A stretch of DNA of 38,021 nt from Saprospiraceae bacterium (lineage in GTDB: Bacteria; Bacteroidota; Bacteroidia; Chitinophagales; Saprospiraceae). The translations under genes were made by a program, and so were the position numbers. The first letter of the stretch is position 1, and the number at the start of each line of letters is the position of its first letter. Shown piece by piece: positions 1 to 12,700 of this stretch. The notes beneath the pieces were generated by a model. The model was not told the DNA's origin. It saw only the letters and a list, made by a program, of their open reading frames with translations, and did no database searches. The stretch spans positions 1 to 38,021 of the forward strand of contig JAHDFX010000007.1 of assembly GCA_020627965.1 (NCBI GenBank), given 5' to 3'.

Positions 1-136
1 TTTATATAATATTACAAAAGAGCAACCCGAATTAAAAGAAGAACTGAAAGCAGTTATAGAAGATTTATATGAGCATAGATCTGCTGGATTTAAAAGCAGA
101 AGTAGAAAAACCTTAAAAGGACTTCAAAAACTTTAA
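1..136 (+). CDS. C-terminal fragment of an unidentified protein (5' end outside window)
   Basis: The reading frame is open from base 2 to a TAA at 134-136, giving the last 44 residues of a protein. The fragment is highly charged: a Glu/Lys-rich stretch (KEELKAVIEDLYEH) followed by a basic tail with KSRSRKTLKGLQKL. It is on the same strand as the helicase and ends 45 bp before its ATG, so co-transcription is plausible. In Bacteroidota a helicase of this type is often preceded by its nuclease partner, but nothing in these 44 residues identifies such a protein, so no function is assigned. The frame is supported by the clean stop and by the absence of a better frame. Confidence 0.55.
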   Translation, partial: LYNITKEQPELKEELKAVIEDLYEHRSAGFKSRSRKTLKGLQKL

Positions 137-181
137 GAATTATCATATCGACAAAATTTATTTTTTCCGTACTATTGCCTT

Positions 182-3100
182 ATGAATATCAGAATAATCT
201 CAGCCGGTGCCGGTAGTGGCAAAACATACCGTCTCACCAAAGAAATGGTAGAACTTCTGAAACCCGGACAAAACAACAGTGTCAGAGCCGCAGGTATCAT
301 TGCCACAACTTTCACAAAAAAAGCAGCTACAGAACTTAAAGAACGAGTACGCGTCTCTCTGCTTACAGAGGGGCTTTCCGAACAGGCTGATGATCTCGCT
401 AATGCCATGATAGGAACGGTTCACAGTATAGGCGTTAAACTTCTTAAGCGTTTTGCCTTTGAAGCTGGTGTATCTCCTGAAGTTGACATTATTGCAGATG
501 AAGATATGCAGGTCATGTTCAATGAATCCCTGGCGGCTATACTTCACCCCAAACGCATTAAAGAAATGGAACAACTGGCGGAGCGGCTGGGACTGAATAA
601 AAAGGAACGCTATGACTGGCGTCAGGAAATCCGAAGCCTCACTGAAATCGCTCGGGCTAATAATTTCGCAGGTATAACACTTCAAGAAAGCTGTGAAAAA
701 TCATTGCAAAGTTTATTTGAATTCATTCCCCCTCTAGCAAAAACGACGGAAGAGGAGTTCAATCAGGAATTACGACGTAGGCTATCCGATACGCTAACTA
801 TTATCCGAAATAATGAAGACAGTACCAAAACAACTCAAAAAACGATCAATGCTGTTCAAGCCATTTTAAACAACCTGAATGTAAAAGGAGAACTCAATTG
901 GCATGAATGGGTAAAACTCCAAAAAGAACACAATAAGATCGGCAAAAAGAGTCGGGACGACTACTACCCTATTGCAGAATGGACCGCACTTCACAATACG
1001 CATCCTCGCTTTCATCGCGACATCCGTGAGTTTATCACTAATATTTTTCACATCTCCATAGAGGCACTTGAAGAATATGATTACTACAAGAAAAGAAGAG
1101 GATTGATCGATTATACCGACATGGAAGTCAGTGTACTTCAATTACTGGATAACAAACAGGTGCAAGAAGTTCTCAAAGATGAACTTGACCTTCTTATGGT
1201 CGATGAATTTCAGGATACTAATCCTATCCAACTGGAAATTTTCCTCAAACTTTCCCGCCTTGCCAATCAGTCTATCTGGGTAGGTGATCCCAAGCAATCT
1301 ATCTATGGATTCAGAGGTGCAGAACCTGAACTAATGCAAGCGATCATAAGAAAAATGGGCGGCATTAAAGAAGAAGATATTCTAAAATACTCCTGGCGTT
1401 CCCGGGAAGACCTGGTCTATATAGTGAACGCTTTGTTTTGTAAAGCTTTTCAACAATTGCCTGCTGAACAGATTGCCCTAAATCCGCAACGAACTAAAGC
1501 AGGAAATCAATTTTTTGAAACAGAACCTATACAACTGGAAACAGCTCTAAAACATTGGCATTTTGAACATGAAGGTAATCGCACGCCTAACATGACCTGG
1601 ATGAATAATTGTATCGCACACAATATTCGTCAAATGCTGGAAGCAGGCATTTATATTATTGATCGGGAAACCGGAGAATGTAGAAAAGCTGAAGCAGGAG
1701 ACATTGCTGTACTTTGCAGGAGCAATAAAGCCTGTATTGATATAGCTGATGCGCTTCATCAAGCCGGACTAAAAGCAGCTATAGCACGCAGTGGGTTGAC
1801 TTTTACAGCAGAGGTTCAACTGATCCTGGCTTGCCTAAAATATATACTTCATCGGTCAGATTCATTGTCTGTTGCCGAAATTTTGCGCCTTGCTGGCAAT
1901 TATGACATCAGCCATATCATTCAACTTCGATTGGAATATTTGGCTAAAAAAGAAGCCGGAGAATTTGTATATAAATGGGATGACGAACATGAGCTGATTA
2001 AACAATTGGATGAACTCCGAGAACAGGTAGTCGAACTCTCAGGTAGTGAGATCTTGAATCTGGTTCTGGAAGAATTAGAATTAAAACGCATCATAGCCAC
2101 ATGGGGAAATGTCAGACAACGGTTCGATAATGTAGATGCTTTACGCAAAATGGCATTACAATATGAAGATACTTGCAATAGGCTACATACCGCCGCTTCA
2201 TTAAGTGGTTTTTTGCTTTGGCTCAATGAAAAAGCAAATGATGAAGCAGACGAACAAGGTGCCAGAGAAAATCCAGATGCTATCAATGTAATGACCTATC
2301 ATCGTAGCAAAGGACTGGAATGGAATATCGTAATTTGTCACAATCTGGAAAATACATTACGCGATAAGGTCTGGGGCATGAATATCATATCTGAACAGGA
2401 TGAAGTAGATTTAAATGCGCCGCTGGCTAATCGCTGGCTTCGTTATTGGATAAATCCTTATTCAGATCAAGTAAAAGGTACTGCTCTAAATGATGCTATT
2501 TCTACTAGTCCGGTAAAAGAAGCCGCTACTCTACAGGCACTACAGGAAGAAGCACGTTTATTATACGTAGGTCTGACCAGAGCACGAGATTACCTCGTTT
2601 TCCCCACACGAAAATCGTCGACTAAATGGCTAAACCGAGTTTGGAATGAAGGCGATGAATCAACACCTACACTAGATTTGGAAAGCTATGAATCTCCCTG
2701 GGAATGGTCAGGAAATTTAATCTCTATAGATACGAAAGTTCAGTTTTATGAGAAAATTTTTCAATACATTCAGACAAAGGATAAAGAAACTACCTATTTG
2801 GAAAAACGCCTGGGCGGACAATCTTATCCCATGCTAAAACCAGACATCATTCTGGACGCTCCGATACAATTTAATATCACAAAACAAATAGAAATAGAAC
2901 CAGTTAAGGTGCATCAGGATATAGAAGAACATCACATTTCAGCACTTTACAAGGCTTTTTTATATGCAGATCAGCCCCAGGAACCTAGCTCCAAACGCAA
3001 TCATATAGCAAATCACACTATTTCACAATTCAATGACATTCAGACAAAAAGCTCAGACATTTTACCTGCATCAACCTCATTCTATTTATTTGTAGAAAAC

Positions 3101-3379
3101 CAATTTGAAATAAAAAGAATATTAAAAAACTACCCAATTGTACAAAGTCATCATCAACAAGTCGTAGAAACTGTAGCTGACATCCTACTAGAAACGCCTA
3201 AAGGACTTATTGTCATACAGTTTTGCAGCCAATCTGTTCATATTCAAAAAACAAAATCAACCATAAAAGAACTTATACCTGCTCTCCATTACATAAAAAA
3301 CGGATTAAAAAATTGTGCAGAACTATGGGTTTATTTTGGCATATCTGGTGTTCTAACAAAAATAGAATTGCCAGAATAA
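182..3379 (+). CDS. UvrD-family (AddA/RecB-like) ATP-dependent DNA helicase, nuclease domain apparently degenerate
   Basis: This 1065-residue superfamily 1A helicase is of the kind that processes double-strand DNA ends in recombinational repair. Visible motifs are Walker A AGAGSGKT (residues 8-15), motif Ia TTFTKKAATELKER (42-55), Walker B VDEFQD (340-345), motif III GDPKQSIYGFRG (368-379), motif IV near YSWRSRED (about 402), motif V around MTYHRSKGLEW (about 704), and motif VI RLLYVGLTRARDYL (about 793-806). Length and order fit AddA-type proteins with a C-terminal PD-(D/E)XK nuclease. The end of the protein keeps the shape of that domain (VADILLE, then GLIVIQF), but where the family normally has Asp-x-Lys I read Gln1013-Phe-Cys1015; only Asp1000 remains. 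ATPase and translocation activity are well supported, while nuclease activity is doubtful. The ATG at 182 places Walker A at the extreme N terminus, as is normal for the family. Confidence 0.92.
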   Translation: MNIRIISAGAGSGKTYRLTKEMVELLKPGQNNSVRAAGIIATTFTKKAATELKERVRVSLLTEGLSEQADDLANAMIGTVHSIGVKLLKRFAFEAGVSPEVDIIADEDMQVMFNESLAAILHPKRIKEMEQLAERLGLNKKERYDWRQEIRSLTEIARANNFAGITLQESCEKSLQSLFEFIPPLAKTTEEEFNQELRRRLSDTLTIIRNNEDSTKTTQKTINAVQAILNNLNVKGELNWHEWVKLQKEHNKIGKKSRDDYYPIAEWTALHNTHPRFHRDIREFITNIFHISIEALEEYDYYKKRRGLIDYTDMEVSVLQLLDNKQVQEVLKDELDLLMVDEFQDTNPIQLEIFLKLSRLANQSIWVGDPKQSIYGFRGAEPELMQAIIRKMGGIKEEDILKYSWRSREDLVYIVNALFCKAFQQLPAEQIALNPQRTKAGNQFFETEPIQLETALKHWHFEHEGNRTPNMTWMNNCIAHNIRQMLEAGIYIIDRETGECRKAEAGDIAVLCRSNKACIDIADALHQAGLKAAIARSGLTFTAEVQLILACLKYILHRSDSLSVAEILRLAGNYDISHIIQLRLEYLAKKEAGEFVYKWDDEHELIKQLDELREQVVELSGSEILNLVLEELELKRIIATWGNVRQRFDNVDALRKMALQYEDTCNRLHTAASLSGFLLWLNEKANDEADEQGARENPDAINVMTYHRSKGLEWNIVICHNLENTLRDKVWGMNIISEQDEVDLNAPLANRWLRYWINPYSDQVKGTALNDAISTSPVKEAATLQALQEEARLLYVGLTRARDYLVFPTRKSSTKWLNRVWNEGDESTPTLDLESYESPWEWSGNLISIDTKVQFYEKIFQYIQTKDKETTYLEKRLGGQSYPMLKPDIILDAPIQFNITKQIEIEPVKVHQDIEEHHISALYKAFLYADQPQEPSSKRNHIANHTISQFNDIQTKSSDILPASTSFYLFVENQFEIKRILKNYPIVQSHHQQVVETVADILLETPKGLIVIQFCSQSVHIQKTKSTIKELIPALHYIKNGLKNCAELWVYFGISGVLTKIELPE

Positions 3380-3414
3380 CCTCAAAAAAACTACAAATTA
3401 AAATATTGCAAAAT

Positions 3415-3450
3415 GTCACAATAAGATCATTTTTCATCCATTATTGTGAC
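3415..3450 (+). terminator. Hairpin with 10-bp perfect stem, possible helicase terminator
   Basis: GTCACAATAA at 3415-3424 is the exact reverse complement of TTATTGTGAC at 3441-3450, with a 16-nt loop. It begins 35 bp after the helicase stop codon, a sensible position for transcription termination or 3'-end protection. No uninterrupted T-tract follows the stem, so it is not a canonical intrinsic terminator; an operator role is the alternative. Confidence 0.4.
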
Positions 3451-3624
3451 TGCTTCCAAAGGCACTTTTATCCATATAGCATACTTCATTCACCATATTG
3501 TTTTACTTTACAGTTAGTTAGCAACAAATAAAAATATCTCACATAAGTAAAAACAGAACATCTCTTCCTGCACAATTATCTCTTCACAGTCACACTACAC
3601 AACTTAGTACTTAGCGGGTGTTTT

Positions 3625-3643
3625 TACAATGTCACACATTGTA
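3625..3643. promoter_or_regulatory. 19-bp perfect palindrome, candidate operator
   Basis: TACAATGT at 3625-3632 and ACATTGTA at 3636-3643 are exact inverted copies separated by CAC. A short dyad with a 3-nt centre looks more like a binding site for a dimeric regulator than an RNA hairpin, since the loop is minimal. It lies 105 bp before the ATG of the giant surface protein, in the expected promoter zone. The identity of any regulator is unknown. Confidence 0.35.
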
Positions 3644-3680
3644 GTACGTAATACACAGTTCCAATTTTAGGAAACACAAT

Positions 3681-3712
3681 TCCCTTATTTCAAAACGGCA
3701 AGAGATAAGGGA
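3681..3712 (+). promoter_or_regulatory. Leader hairpin (8-bp stem) upstream of the giant gene
   Basis: TCCCTTAT at 3681-3688 pairs perfectly with ATAAGGGA at 3705-3712 around a 16-nt loop. The 3' arm runs into a G-rich stretch (GGGAGGGGTG) and ends 35 bp before the start codon at 3748. If transcription starts upstream of it, this stem would sit in the 5' untranslated region and could affect mRNA stability or translation. There is no T-tract, so termination is less likely. Confidence 0.35.
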
Positions 3713-3747
3713 GGGGTGTTTTCCATATCATTTATATATACTACATC

Positions 3748-6700
3748 ATGGCAAATTATAGACATCTGTTATCACACCCTCAGATTCTACAAGCAGACAT
3801 TCATAAGTCTCCAAAAATATTGAAACAAACTCAACGTTTTTTGCTTGTTTTCCTACTAAGCATATCCTACGGGGCAACATATGCCCAAACAATTGACATC
3901 AATTTATCAAACTCTGTATTTTCACTTTGCGGAGAATCTGTTTTGATGACGGTGGAAGTCACCAACAATACTGGTGATACCATTACTGGAGATTTATTAG
4001 TATTAGATTTTTCAGGAGCTTCGCTATATAGTTGGGACAATTTCAATAGCTTGTCTGGTAATATAAATACAGTAGACTTTTCTGCTCCTAGTTTTTCCAC
4101 TGGAGCAGATATGTTAGATGGCGACAGCTATAGTTTTACACTAGAAATTAATGCTGAATGTGGTGCAGAATTACTCGAAGCCCCAGCTATTTTAGCCAAT
4201 TTTTACTCTAATGAAGTTAATCCCGATGCAACATTGCTTGAAGGCTTTAACACAATATTTGCAGACTTATCCATCATATCTACTGAAATTGCAGGTAATA
4301 TACGTGCTACCCTCAATATCTTTGATGCGGTTATCAATGTACCTGACACTTTAAAAGTTCCTCTGGTAAATGCCGGCCAGGGTTCCATTGATAAAGCAAC
4401 ATATTTCGTGATAGAGTCTGCATCTGTAGAATATGTAGATGTTTTGGTTAATGGTGTATCTCTTAATCAAGTAGGTACTAGTGGAGATACGATCTTTTTC
4501 GAGTTAGACGGCAGTCATTTCATGAATACCGTCGGTGCAGCTTCTAATGGAGACAACTTCTTTGATGAAAATGAGGTCTTAATGATCTGTGAGGTATGGC
4601 AGGGAAGCAATTGCTCTAGTACAGAGCCTATAAGACGTGGCGCTCAATATGGATGCACAGCCGATCCTCTTGACTTTTGCAGAGTTAGTAATGTACCAAC
4701 TACAGGAGTAAGTTATGCTTTTGCCTTACCTGAATTGGTTGGCTATAGATATGACCAATTGTCAAATCGCCCCGCCTGTTACGCAGATACTCCTACAACC
4801 CTGTCTGTCATAGTTGTTAATGAAGGAAATGCTCCTGCTCAAACAGCTAAATTGGATATATATCAACACTGGTTTCCTGGAGCCATAGATATTACAGGCT
4901 TTCAGGCTTACACTGCCGATCAGCCTACAATTACATATACGACAGCTAATCTTATTAACACCAGTAATAACCAAAGTTGTAGCGCAGGCCCCAATTTTTA
5001 CAGAGGTGTAGATGTTACTTTTCAGGATATAGACCTCTATCCGGGCGATACACTTTTTGTCACTTATCAACTTAATCATGGATGTGATTGCCGGGCATGC
5101 GACATACAAAATGTTTATGATTCACAAGTAAGAGATATTACCTGGACAGATTTCTGTGCCAGAACTTATATAGATAACGACAATGTCGATTTCTCGGAAC
5201 ATGATGCCGTTCTTCAGGGCTTTTTTCAGGGCGAATCGGATATCACTAACACGGGGGCTCAACATTGTTTTGTATATCAAATTACATCAGGCTATTCGCA
5301 ATGGTTCAGTGGGGCAAACTATCCAGATGCTTATTTTGAATCACAAATTGATGTTCAGCCAGGTATAGACATTGTTAGCGTACAAAATATTAATGCAAGT
5401 GGAGTCCCGACTGCTTCAACAAGCATTTTTTCCAATACAGATGGAGGTGCTGGAGCAAATGATGAGACCATTGTAAGAACAACAAGTAATGTTAGTAATG
5501 TATTTGAAATATGTGTCAATGTAGATTGCTCAGAAGTAGGCACCGCCTGCCCCACCTCCTCCACACTCAATATGACCAATTATTTCGTAGCTGATCCCAG
5601 TTGTGCTGCCAGTTGTCAGGCAAATGTTTCATGCTCCTCTTCATTTGCAATGGTCTTTGATTGTCCACCTTGTGGCCCATGTGATGGCTTGTCCAATACA
5701 GAACTCAAAATAGAAAGACAAAATTTTGGTGAATATGATAGTAATAATGATGGAATTGGAGATGGATCAGTAGCAGATGCCAGCTCTTTTGGCATAGAAA
5801 CAGACCGATTCCTGGCAGGCGATACATTAAAAGCTTACATGACAGGAATTGTTAATGATGGTTCTCCTCTACCAACGCCTCACGAATGGGAACATGCCTT
5901 TCTGGAATTAGATGTATTTACTGACGATTTTGTCATTCTTGGAGGTGATATTTCTGTTTATGATGCCAGTACAAACACGACTTTATCTTGTAATACTTTA
6001 TTTCAATATGCTGATAATAGCAATTTTATTACGGATATCTCAGCCCCATCTATGAATTCACTCGGATGTGATGATTTCGATGGTTTTCAATATGCTGGTG
6101 GCGATTCTTTATTTTTATGCGTCTATTTCACCCCTAAAGAACCCTTAGTTGGCGTTTCTTCTACTCCAATCATTTACAGCCCTATGTGGTATCTAAGTGA
6201 TGACCCAACAGTCGGAACAGACCGAGATCGTTGTAATTTCTTATTAGAAACACTTAACCAGATTGGTTATTCAACATACTATAGAACAGAAATAGGTGGA
6301 CGAAACTTTGGAGGCTGCGAAACATCTCCTTTCTGGACTGAGAATGAACTTTGGTATGGCTCAAGAGGATTTGATGAGTTTAATTATGAAATCAGAAAAC
6401 CAGGTATACCCCAAACATATACTTTTGTGAAAGCCCCAGAATTTTCATTCGTATTAGAAGATTTCCTGTTTCGGGGAAGAGAATTTTATGGAAGTGATAC
6501 AGATGTATTTTTTACAACACCTCCTACCTCATTTTTCAATATTAATGGCGATACACTTACTTTCTTCGCTCAAGATTACATCAATTCTCTTGGAAATATT
6601 CAACTTGATGATGGGCTTAGATATTATTTTTACCCAAGAATTATAGGCAATTGCCAAAGTGAAATTGGCACCTATACATCATGTAATGCCACTACATTTG

Positions 6701-9700
6701 ATGTTGATGATAATGTATTTTTTCAAGACACCTACTCATTCGATGAAAGATGTGAAAATTGGGATTATACAGGAGGCCCCACACTTGAAGTCAATGCCCT
6801 TTCTCCTCTAAATGAACTATTCCAACAAAGTTCATGTACAAGGCTTACACTAACTAATACAACCAATATTCCCGCACCTTTCACGTTTTTACACGCTGAA
6901 GATGTTAATAATGGACTTGTTGTCAATGATATCGTCATTGATCCCGACGGAGCGGCAACAGTAGTTTCCCCTGGACCTTTAGGAATATATGAACTCGGAG
7001 AATTTCCATCAGGAACTACTCAAATCATAGAAATATGCGTAACCGCAACCGATTGTGATCCTCAACAAATTGCATTCACCGCCGGGTGGGATTGTACAGG
7101 CTATCCCGATGCCGTGGAAGAAGCCCTTTGCACCAATCCTTCAATTGTAGATTTTATAACTGTTCCCGGAGACTTTGATGTTGCTTTAATATCTCCTGCT
7201 ACAGAAAGTGTTATTGTTCCTCTATGCGATACCACTGAATTCGTATATCGAATATCAAGTACTCAGTTAGGCTATTTATCCAAGATCATGCAGTTTTTTA
7301 AATTGCCTAATGGTATGGAATATGTCGACGGTTCTATGGAACTTGCCTATCCTGTACCTGTAGATAGCGACACTATTTTCACTAGCGTACAAGATCCACT
7401 TTTAATGGCTTCAGGCTCATATAGGATCATCCCAACCAATCTTGATCCAATATTAAGTACCGAAGGATTAATTGGTTCACCCGGTGCCATTGATAATACT
7501 AACATTCTTTTATTTCGCTTCAAAACCGTTACCGACTGTAATTATACTTCAGGCAGACGACCAAGATTTTTTACCACTGCTTTTGATGCTTGTGGAAGAA
7601 GAATTAAAAACATATTAAAACTAGGCCCTAAAGTCCAAATACAAAACGCTTTTCCCCAATATGATATAGACATCATTCCGGCAGGATTGGCTTTAAATAC
7701 ATGTAGTAATGAAATACAGACCATAGATATTGAAATGACTATAGATGCCGATTCCGGAATACTTACCAGCGATGGTGATTCTATAAGAATAATACTTCCG
7801 CCTGGCTTGGATTACGTCATGTCAAGCTACAATCCGATCCAAAATACTGCAACTTCCCCACCTAATATTACCTCAGAAACCGAAGGTCAGGTACTGACCT
7901 GGCCAATCGTTCCCAACTTAGCTGATGGACAAATCATTGATTTTGAAATTGATATACAAGCAGTTGATGTCGGGCAAGAATGTGGCACAGATGAAATACT
8001 TGTTCAAACATATTCACAAACAGACGCAGCTTGTGGTGACTTGGAATGTACCATTGGTGTATTAAGTGGAGAACAAAGTATAGGACTTACCGTTACAAAA
8101 CCAGCTCTGTCTTTTGTCAATAGTAACATTGGATTAATTAATGACCCACCAGCTTCTCAAATATTACAATATTCATTCGATATATACAATGGCTCTGCCG
8201 TTGAGCAAAACCTCTCAAGTCCTTTAACGATTCAAATATGGAATGATGTAGATGGAAATGGACTCTTTGATGATGCAATAGACACTTATGTAACTTCTAT
8301 AAATGAAGCCGTACAGATAGCACCAGGAGATACCGAAAATATCTCAGGAGAAGTAAATGTAAATGCAGGTGCTGCTTGTAACATCTTAGCCATTCTTGAC
8401 CCACTCGATGCCTGTGTATGTGAGCTGGATGTATCCAATCAGATCACAGCAACAGTCAACAACGATTTTGACATGGAGATAACGACTTGCTCAGATGAGC
8501 TGGTCGCCGTTGGACCAAGCCCTATAGCCGGATTCGATTATGAATGGCTGAGTGTCAATGGTTCTAATCTAACTGCATTAAGCGATGTTAATACTACCCC
8601 AACTAATTTACAATTTACCAATAACTCAGGCAGTCCAATTGTCTGGGAATTTGCTTTACGCTCTTCATTCGACAACTGCTACGCTTATGATACGATACAG
8701 GTAACTATCGCTCCACTCATCGATGAAGAAGTAAGTATAGCTGCCTGTCAGGGTTCAAGTTATATATTACCAGGACCACTCAGTGGAAGCAATTTCAACT
8801 GGACCCCAAACACAGATTTGGATGATGCCAATATCGCTTCTCCTACCCTAGACCCCACCCCGGTTGGCTCTGCCGTTTATGACCTTACTTATACTGATGA
8901 TCTAGGCTGTACGGCCTACAAAAGAGTTATTGTAAATGAAGCCAACTGTGCCAACACTGCCATTGGTGATACTGTATGGTTTGATCTTAATGAAAATGGC
9001 TTACAAGATTCAGGAGAACCAGGTATTCCTAATGTTTCAGTATTCCTGTACACAGCAACCAATACCAGCCCCGGAAATCACCTGAGTTCAATAATGACCG
9101 ATGCAAACGGATATTACTTGTTTGATAATATCCCAGCAGGAAACTATATCATTGGTTTCCAATCGCCTAATGGATTTGTGTATACAACATATAATAATGC
9201 TGATGACGAAAATGATAGCGATGCCGACCCTGCCACAGGACTTACAGGGGCTTACTATGTCCCTAACGGACTGGCAGACCTGACCGTTGATGCTGGTTTT
9301 ATTCCTGATTGTAACCTGGATATAAGTATTTCAGACAATAATATTTGTATTAATGAAGGTGGCGGAGCGTACAGTAAGGATATTACTGTAGAGATTAGTT
9401 GGAATAATGCCGTTTTTACTTATGATTTTTTAAATGGAACAGATGATTTAATACTCAACTTCAATGGTACAGTATACGAATACCCCATCTATACGCTATC
9501 AGGAGATACTACACTAACGTTCAATGTAAATGCTTCTGTAGGAACGATCAATACTACACTTTCTTTAGAGTCAGATACAGATTGCACTGCCAATGCCGAT
9601 CTTACAGGAATTATAGATTGTCAATATGATCTGGCCTTGATAAAAGACTTAGATCCAGTTCCTGCCAGTATTAATTATGGCGATCAACTGACTTTCGATA

Positions 9701-12700
9701 TTACTATTGAAAATCAAGGAACTCAGGCATTGACAGATATTGTCATTAATGATTTTCTACCTCCTGGATATGGCTTTAATTATGGTTTCAATACAGGTTG
9801 GATACAAAGTTCACCGACCACATTATTCTACAATTACAACGACATACTTAATCCTGGTCAGTCGGCTACTATTCCACTTACACTCGAAGTGCTTATGGCT
9901 TCAGGTACTGATGTTTGGACAAATATTGCTGAAATACAAAGCATGAATGATGTCAATGGCATAGATCGTTCTAATGAAGATATAGACAGTACACCAGATA
10001 ATAACCCAACTAATGATCCTGGTGGACAAGCCAATTCATCAGCCGATGATGAGCTTGATGGAAATGGAATGGGAGCACCAGGTGATGGAGTCGCTGCAAC
10101 TGATGAAGATGACAATGATCCCGAAACAATTAGTATCGTCGATCTGGCTCTGATTAAGACACTTCAAACCTCTCCACCTTACGAATATGGAGATGCTTTA
10201 ACTTTTGAAATTACAGTTTTCAATCAAGGTAGTGTAACGGCTGAGAATATTCAAGTAAATGACTACATACCTGCAGGATACAGCTATCTGGCATCCAACA
10301 ATCCAGACTGGTCACTTACTGGCAGCACTGCAGTCAATACAATAGAAGGTCCTTTAACACCCGGAAATGATACGACATTTACTATTACATTAGAACTTCA
10401 GCAAGCTGGTATTAATGATTATGTCAATATTGCTGAATTAAATTATTTTGAAGATGGAAATGGAAATAACATTACTAATAATGATGTAGATAGCCAGGCA
10501 GATAATGATCCTTTAAATGATGCAGGTGGCGCTCCAATGTCTAGTGCCGACAACTCGCCGCTTGGTGATGGTAGCGGCACGCCCGGTTCCGATTTTGCCA
10601 GTTCAGATGAAGATGATGCAGATCCGGCACTCGCTGCTGTATTTGATCTGGCTCTGACCAAAATAGTCTCCCCAACACAACCTATGCCTATAGAACTCGG
10701 CAGTACAGTTACTTTTGTTATCAATGTGTTTAATCAAGGTAATACCGACGCTTATAATATTACAGTAGCAGATTACATCCCCGAAGGCATGATACTGAAT
10801 GATGCAAGTTGGACGCCTAATGCAGATAGTTCTATGGCTACTCAGACTATCGCAGGCCCAATTACACCTGGAAATGCTGCCCAGTTAACTATCCGAATGA
10901 ATGTAGATTCCAGCTCAGTTGGTGGAATCACCACGAATTATGCTGAAATATCAGCAGCAGATGATGATACCAATTCGGCTAATACACCACCTACGGATGC
11001 AGATAGCACACCTGACACTATTGACTCAAATGACGGTACGCCAGAAGATGATGATATAAGTAACACCAATAATGATGAAGACGATCACGACCCAGCTGAT
11101 TTCTTCATAGAAATATTTGACCTCGCTCTAAGCAAAACAATTAATGAAAACACCATTCAACCTGTACTTTCTGGCGATACAGTATATTTCGATATTACAG
11201 TTTACAATGAAGGAACTATTGATGCTTACAATATTTACCTAAAAGATAGTGTGCAAACAGGGCTTGTCCTTGTCGATCCAGCATGGACATTAACTGCCTC
11301 TGATGTAGCAGAGATTAATTCCCCGATAGCTGGTCCGCTAGCACCAGCTGATTCGGCTACAGTAACAGTAGCTTATATGGTTGACCCTGACTTTATTGAT
11401 TTGACGCTTATCAACTATGCACAGGTATCAGATGCAGATGATGATAATATTGCCAATAATGACCCTCCATCCGACAGAGATTCAGATGAAGACAATGATG
11501 ACGGTGACCAAAGTGAAGACGATGAAGATTCGACGCCATTAAGTGTCTTACAAAGTTTTGATCTGGCATTGAAAAAAACACTCGCTCCCGGACAAAGCAG
11601 TCTGATAGAACCAGGTGATATAGTTGATTTTATGATCACTGTTTACAATCAGGGCTCATTTAAAGCCTATGATATACAAATAGTAGACTACCTGCCTGTA
11701 GGCTTAACTAATGTTGATCCAAATTGGACGGCTGGTGCAGGGAATGAATACTTCTATCAATTAGATTCTCTGGATAGAAGAGATTCAATACAAATCATCA
11801 TGCAAACACAGGTAGATAATAATCTGCCTACAGGTTCACTGACCAATTACGCAGAGATAAGCGAAGCAGATGACGATACAGACCCCGACAATACGCCACC
11901 AGTAGACCCAGATTCTACGCCAGATAATGATAATTTCAATGAAGGACCAATAGAAGATGATGATGTTAATAATACAAATAACGACGAAGACGATCATGAC
12001 CTCGCTGAAATATTCATCATTGATCCAGACTGTGAAGTATCTAATACCAGCCCGGTATGTCCAGGTGCCAGTGTCCAGTTAATCGAGTCCGCAGGAGATG
12101 CGGTATCATGGACATGGTCAGGTCCAAACGGATTTTCCAGTAACTTACAAAGCCCAACAGTAAGCCCGGCTTTATCCGGTGTTTACACCGTAACAATTAC
12201 CGATATTAATGGTGTATCAAGAGCTTGTTTTACAGAAGTAACGGTTACTCCTGCAATGGTCATTAATGCCAATGTTAATAACGCAACTTGTAATACTGCC
12301 AGCGATGGCTCCATTGATATTCTTGTAAATGGCGGTACTCCTCCACTAACCTACGACTGGAGTAATGATGGAGCAGATTCTCCTGATAATGACTTCGAAG
12401 ATTTAACAGGTATCTCGGCAGGATCTTACACGCTCACAGTCACTGATGCAAATAATTGCCAAAGCACAGCTTCATATACAATCAATCAGCCTACAAATGT
12501 AGCATGCTTTATCAGCACAAATAATGTTTCTTGCAATGGTGGAGATGATGGCTCTATAACAATAATAGGTACAGGAGGAACTCCTCCATATGAATACAGC
12601 CTCAATGGAGGTGCATGGCAACCAGGAAATACATTCTCCAACTTAAGTCTTGGCATGTATAATATTGGTGTTCGGGATAGTCAGGGTTGCCTAAGTACAT

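Larger units (their letters stand above)
3380..3747. other. 368-bp non-coding spacer with three perfect inverted repeats
   Basis: No credible gene lies between the helicase stop and the ATG of the giant surface protein; the frames here are interrupted or are extensions of shadow frames. The stretch is AT-rich and contains three perfect inverted repeats (3415-3450, 3625-3643, 3681-3712), listed separately. The heptamer TGTCACA occurs in the first two. I found no convincing Bacteroidota promoter (TTTG, then TAnnTTTG), but a long untranslated leader for the downstream gene is the obvious use of this space. Confidence 0.6.

Noticed and set aside
3223-3531. A 102-codon plus-strand frame overlapping the end of the helicase gene
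   Set aside because: Most of it lies in another frame of the helicase gene, and the composition is Lys/His/Cys-rich and random-looking.
3415-3643. CRP-type operator suggested by TCACA and TGTGA elements
   Set aside because: The half-sites are in the wrong order and spacing for the TGTGA-N6-TCACA pattern.
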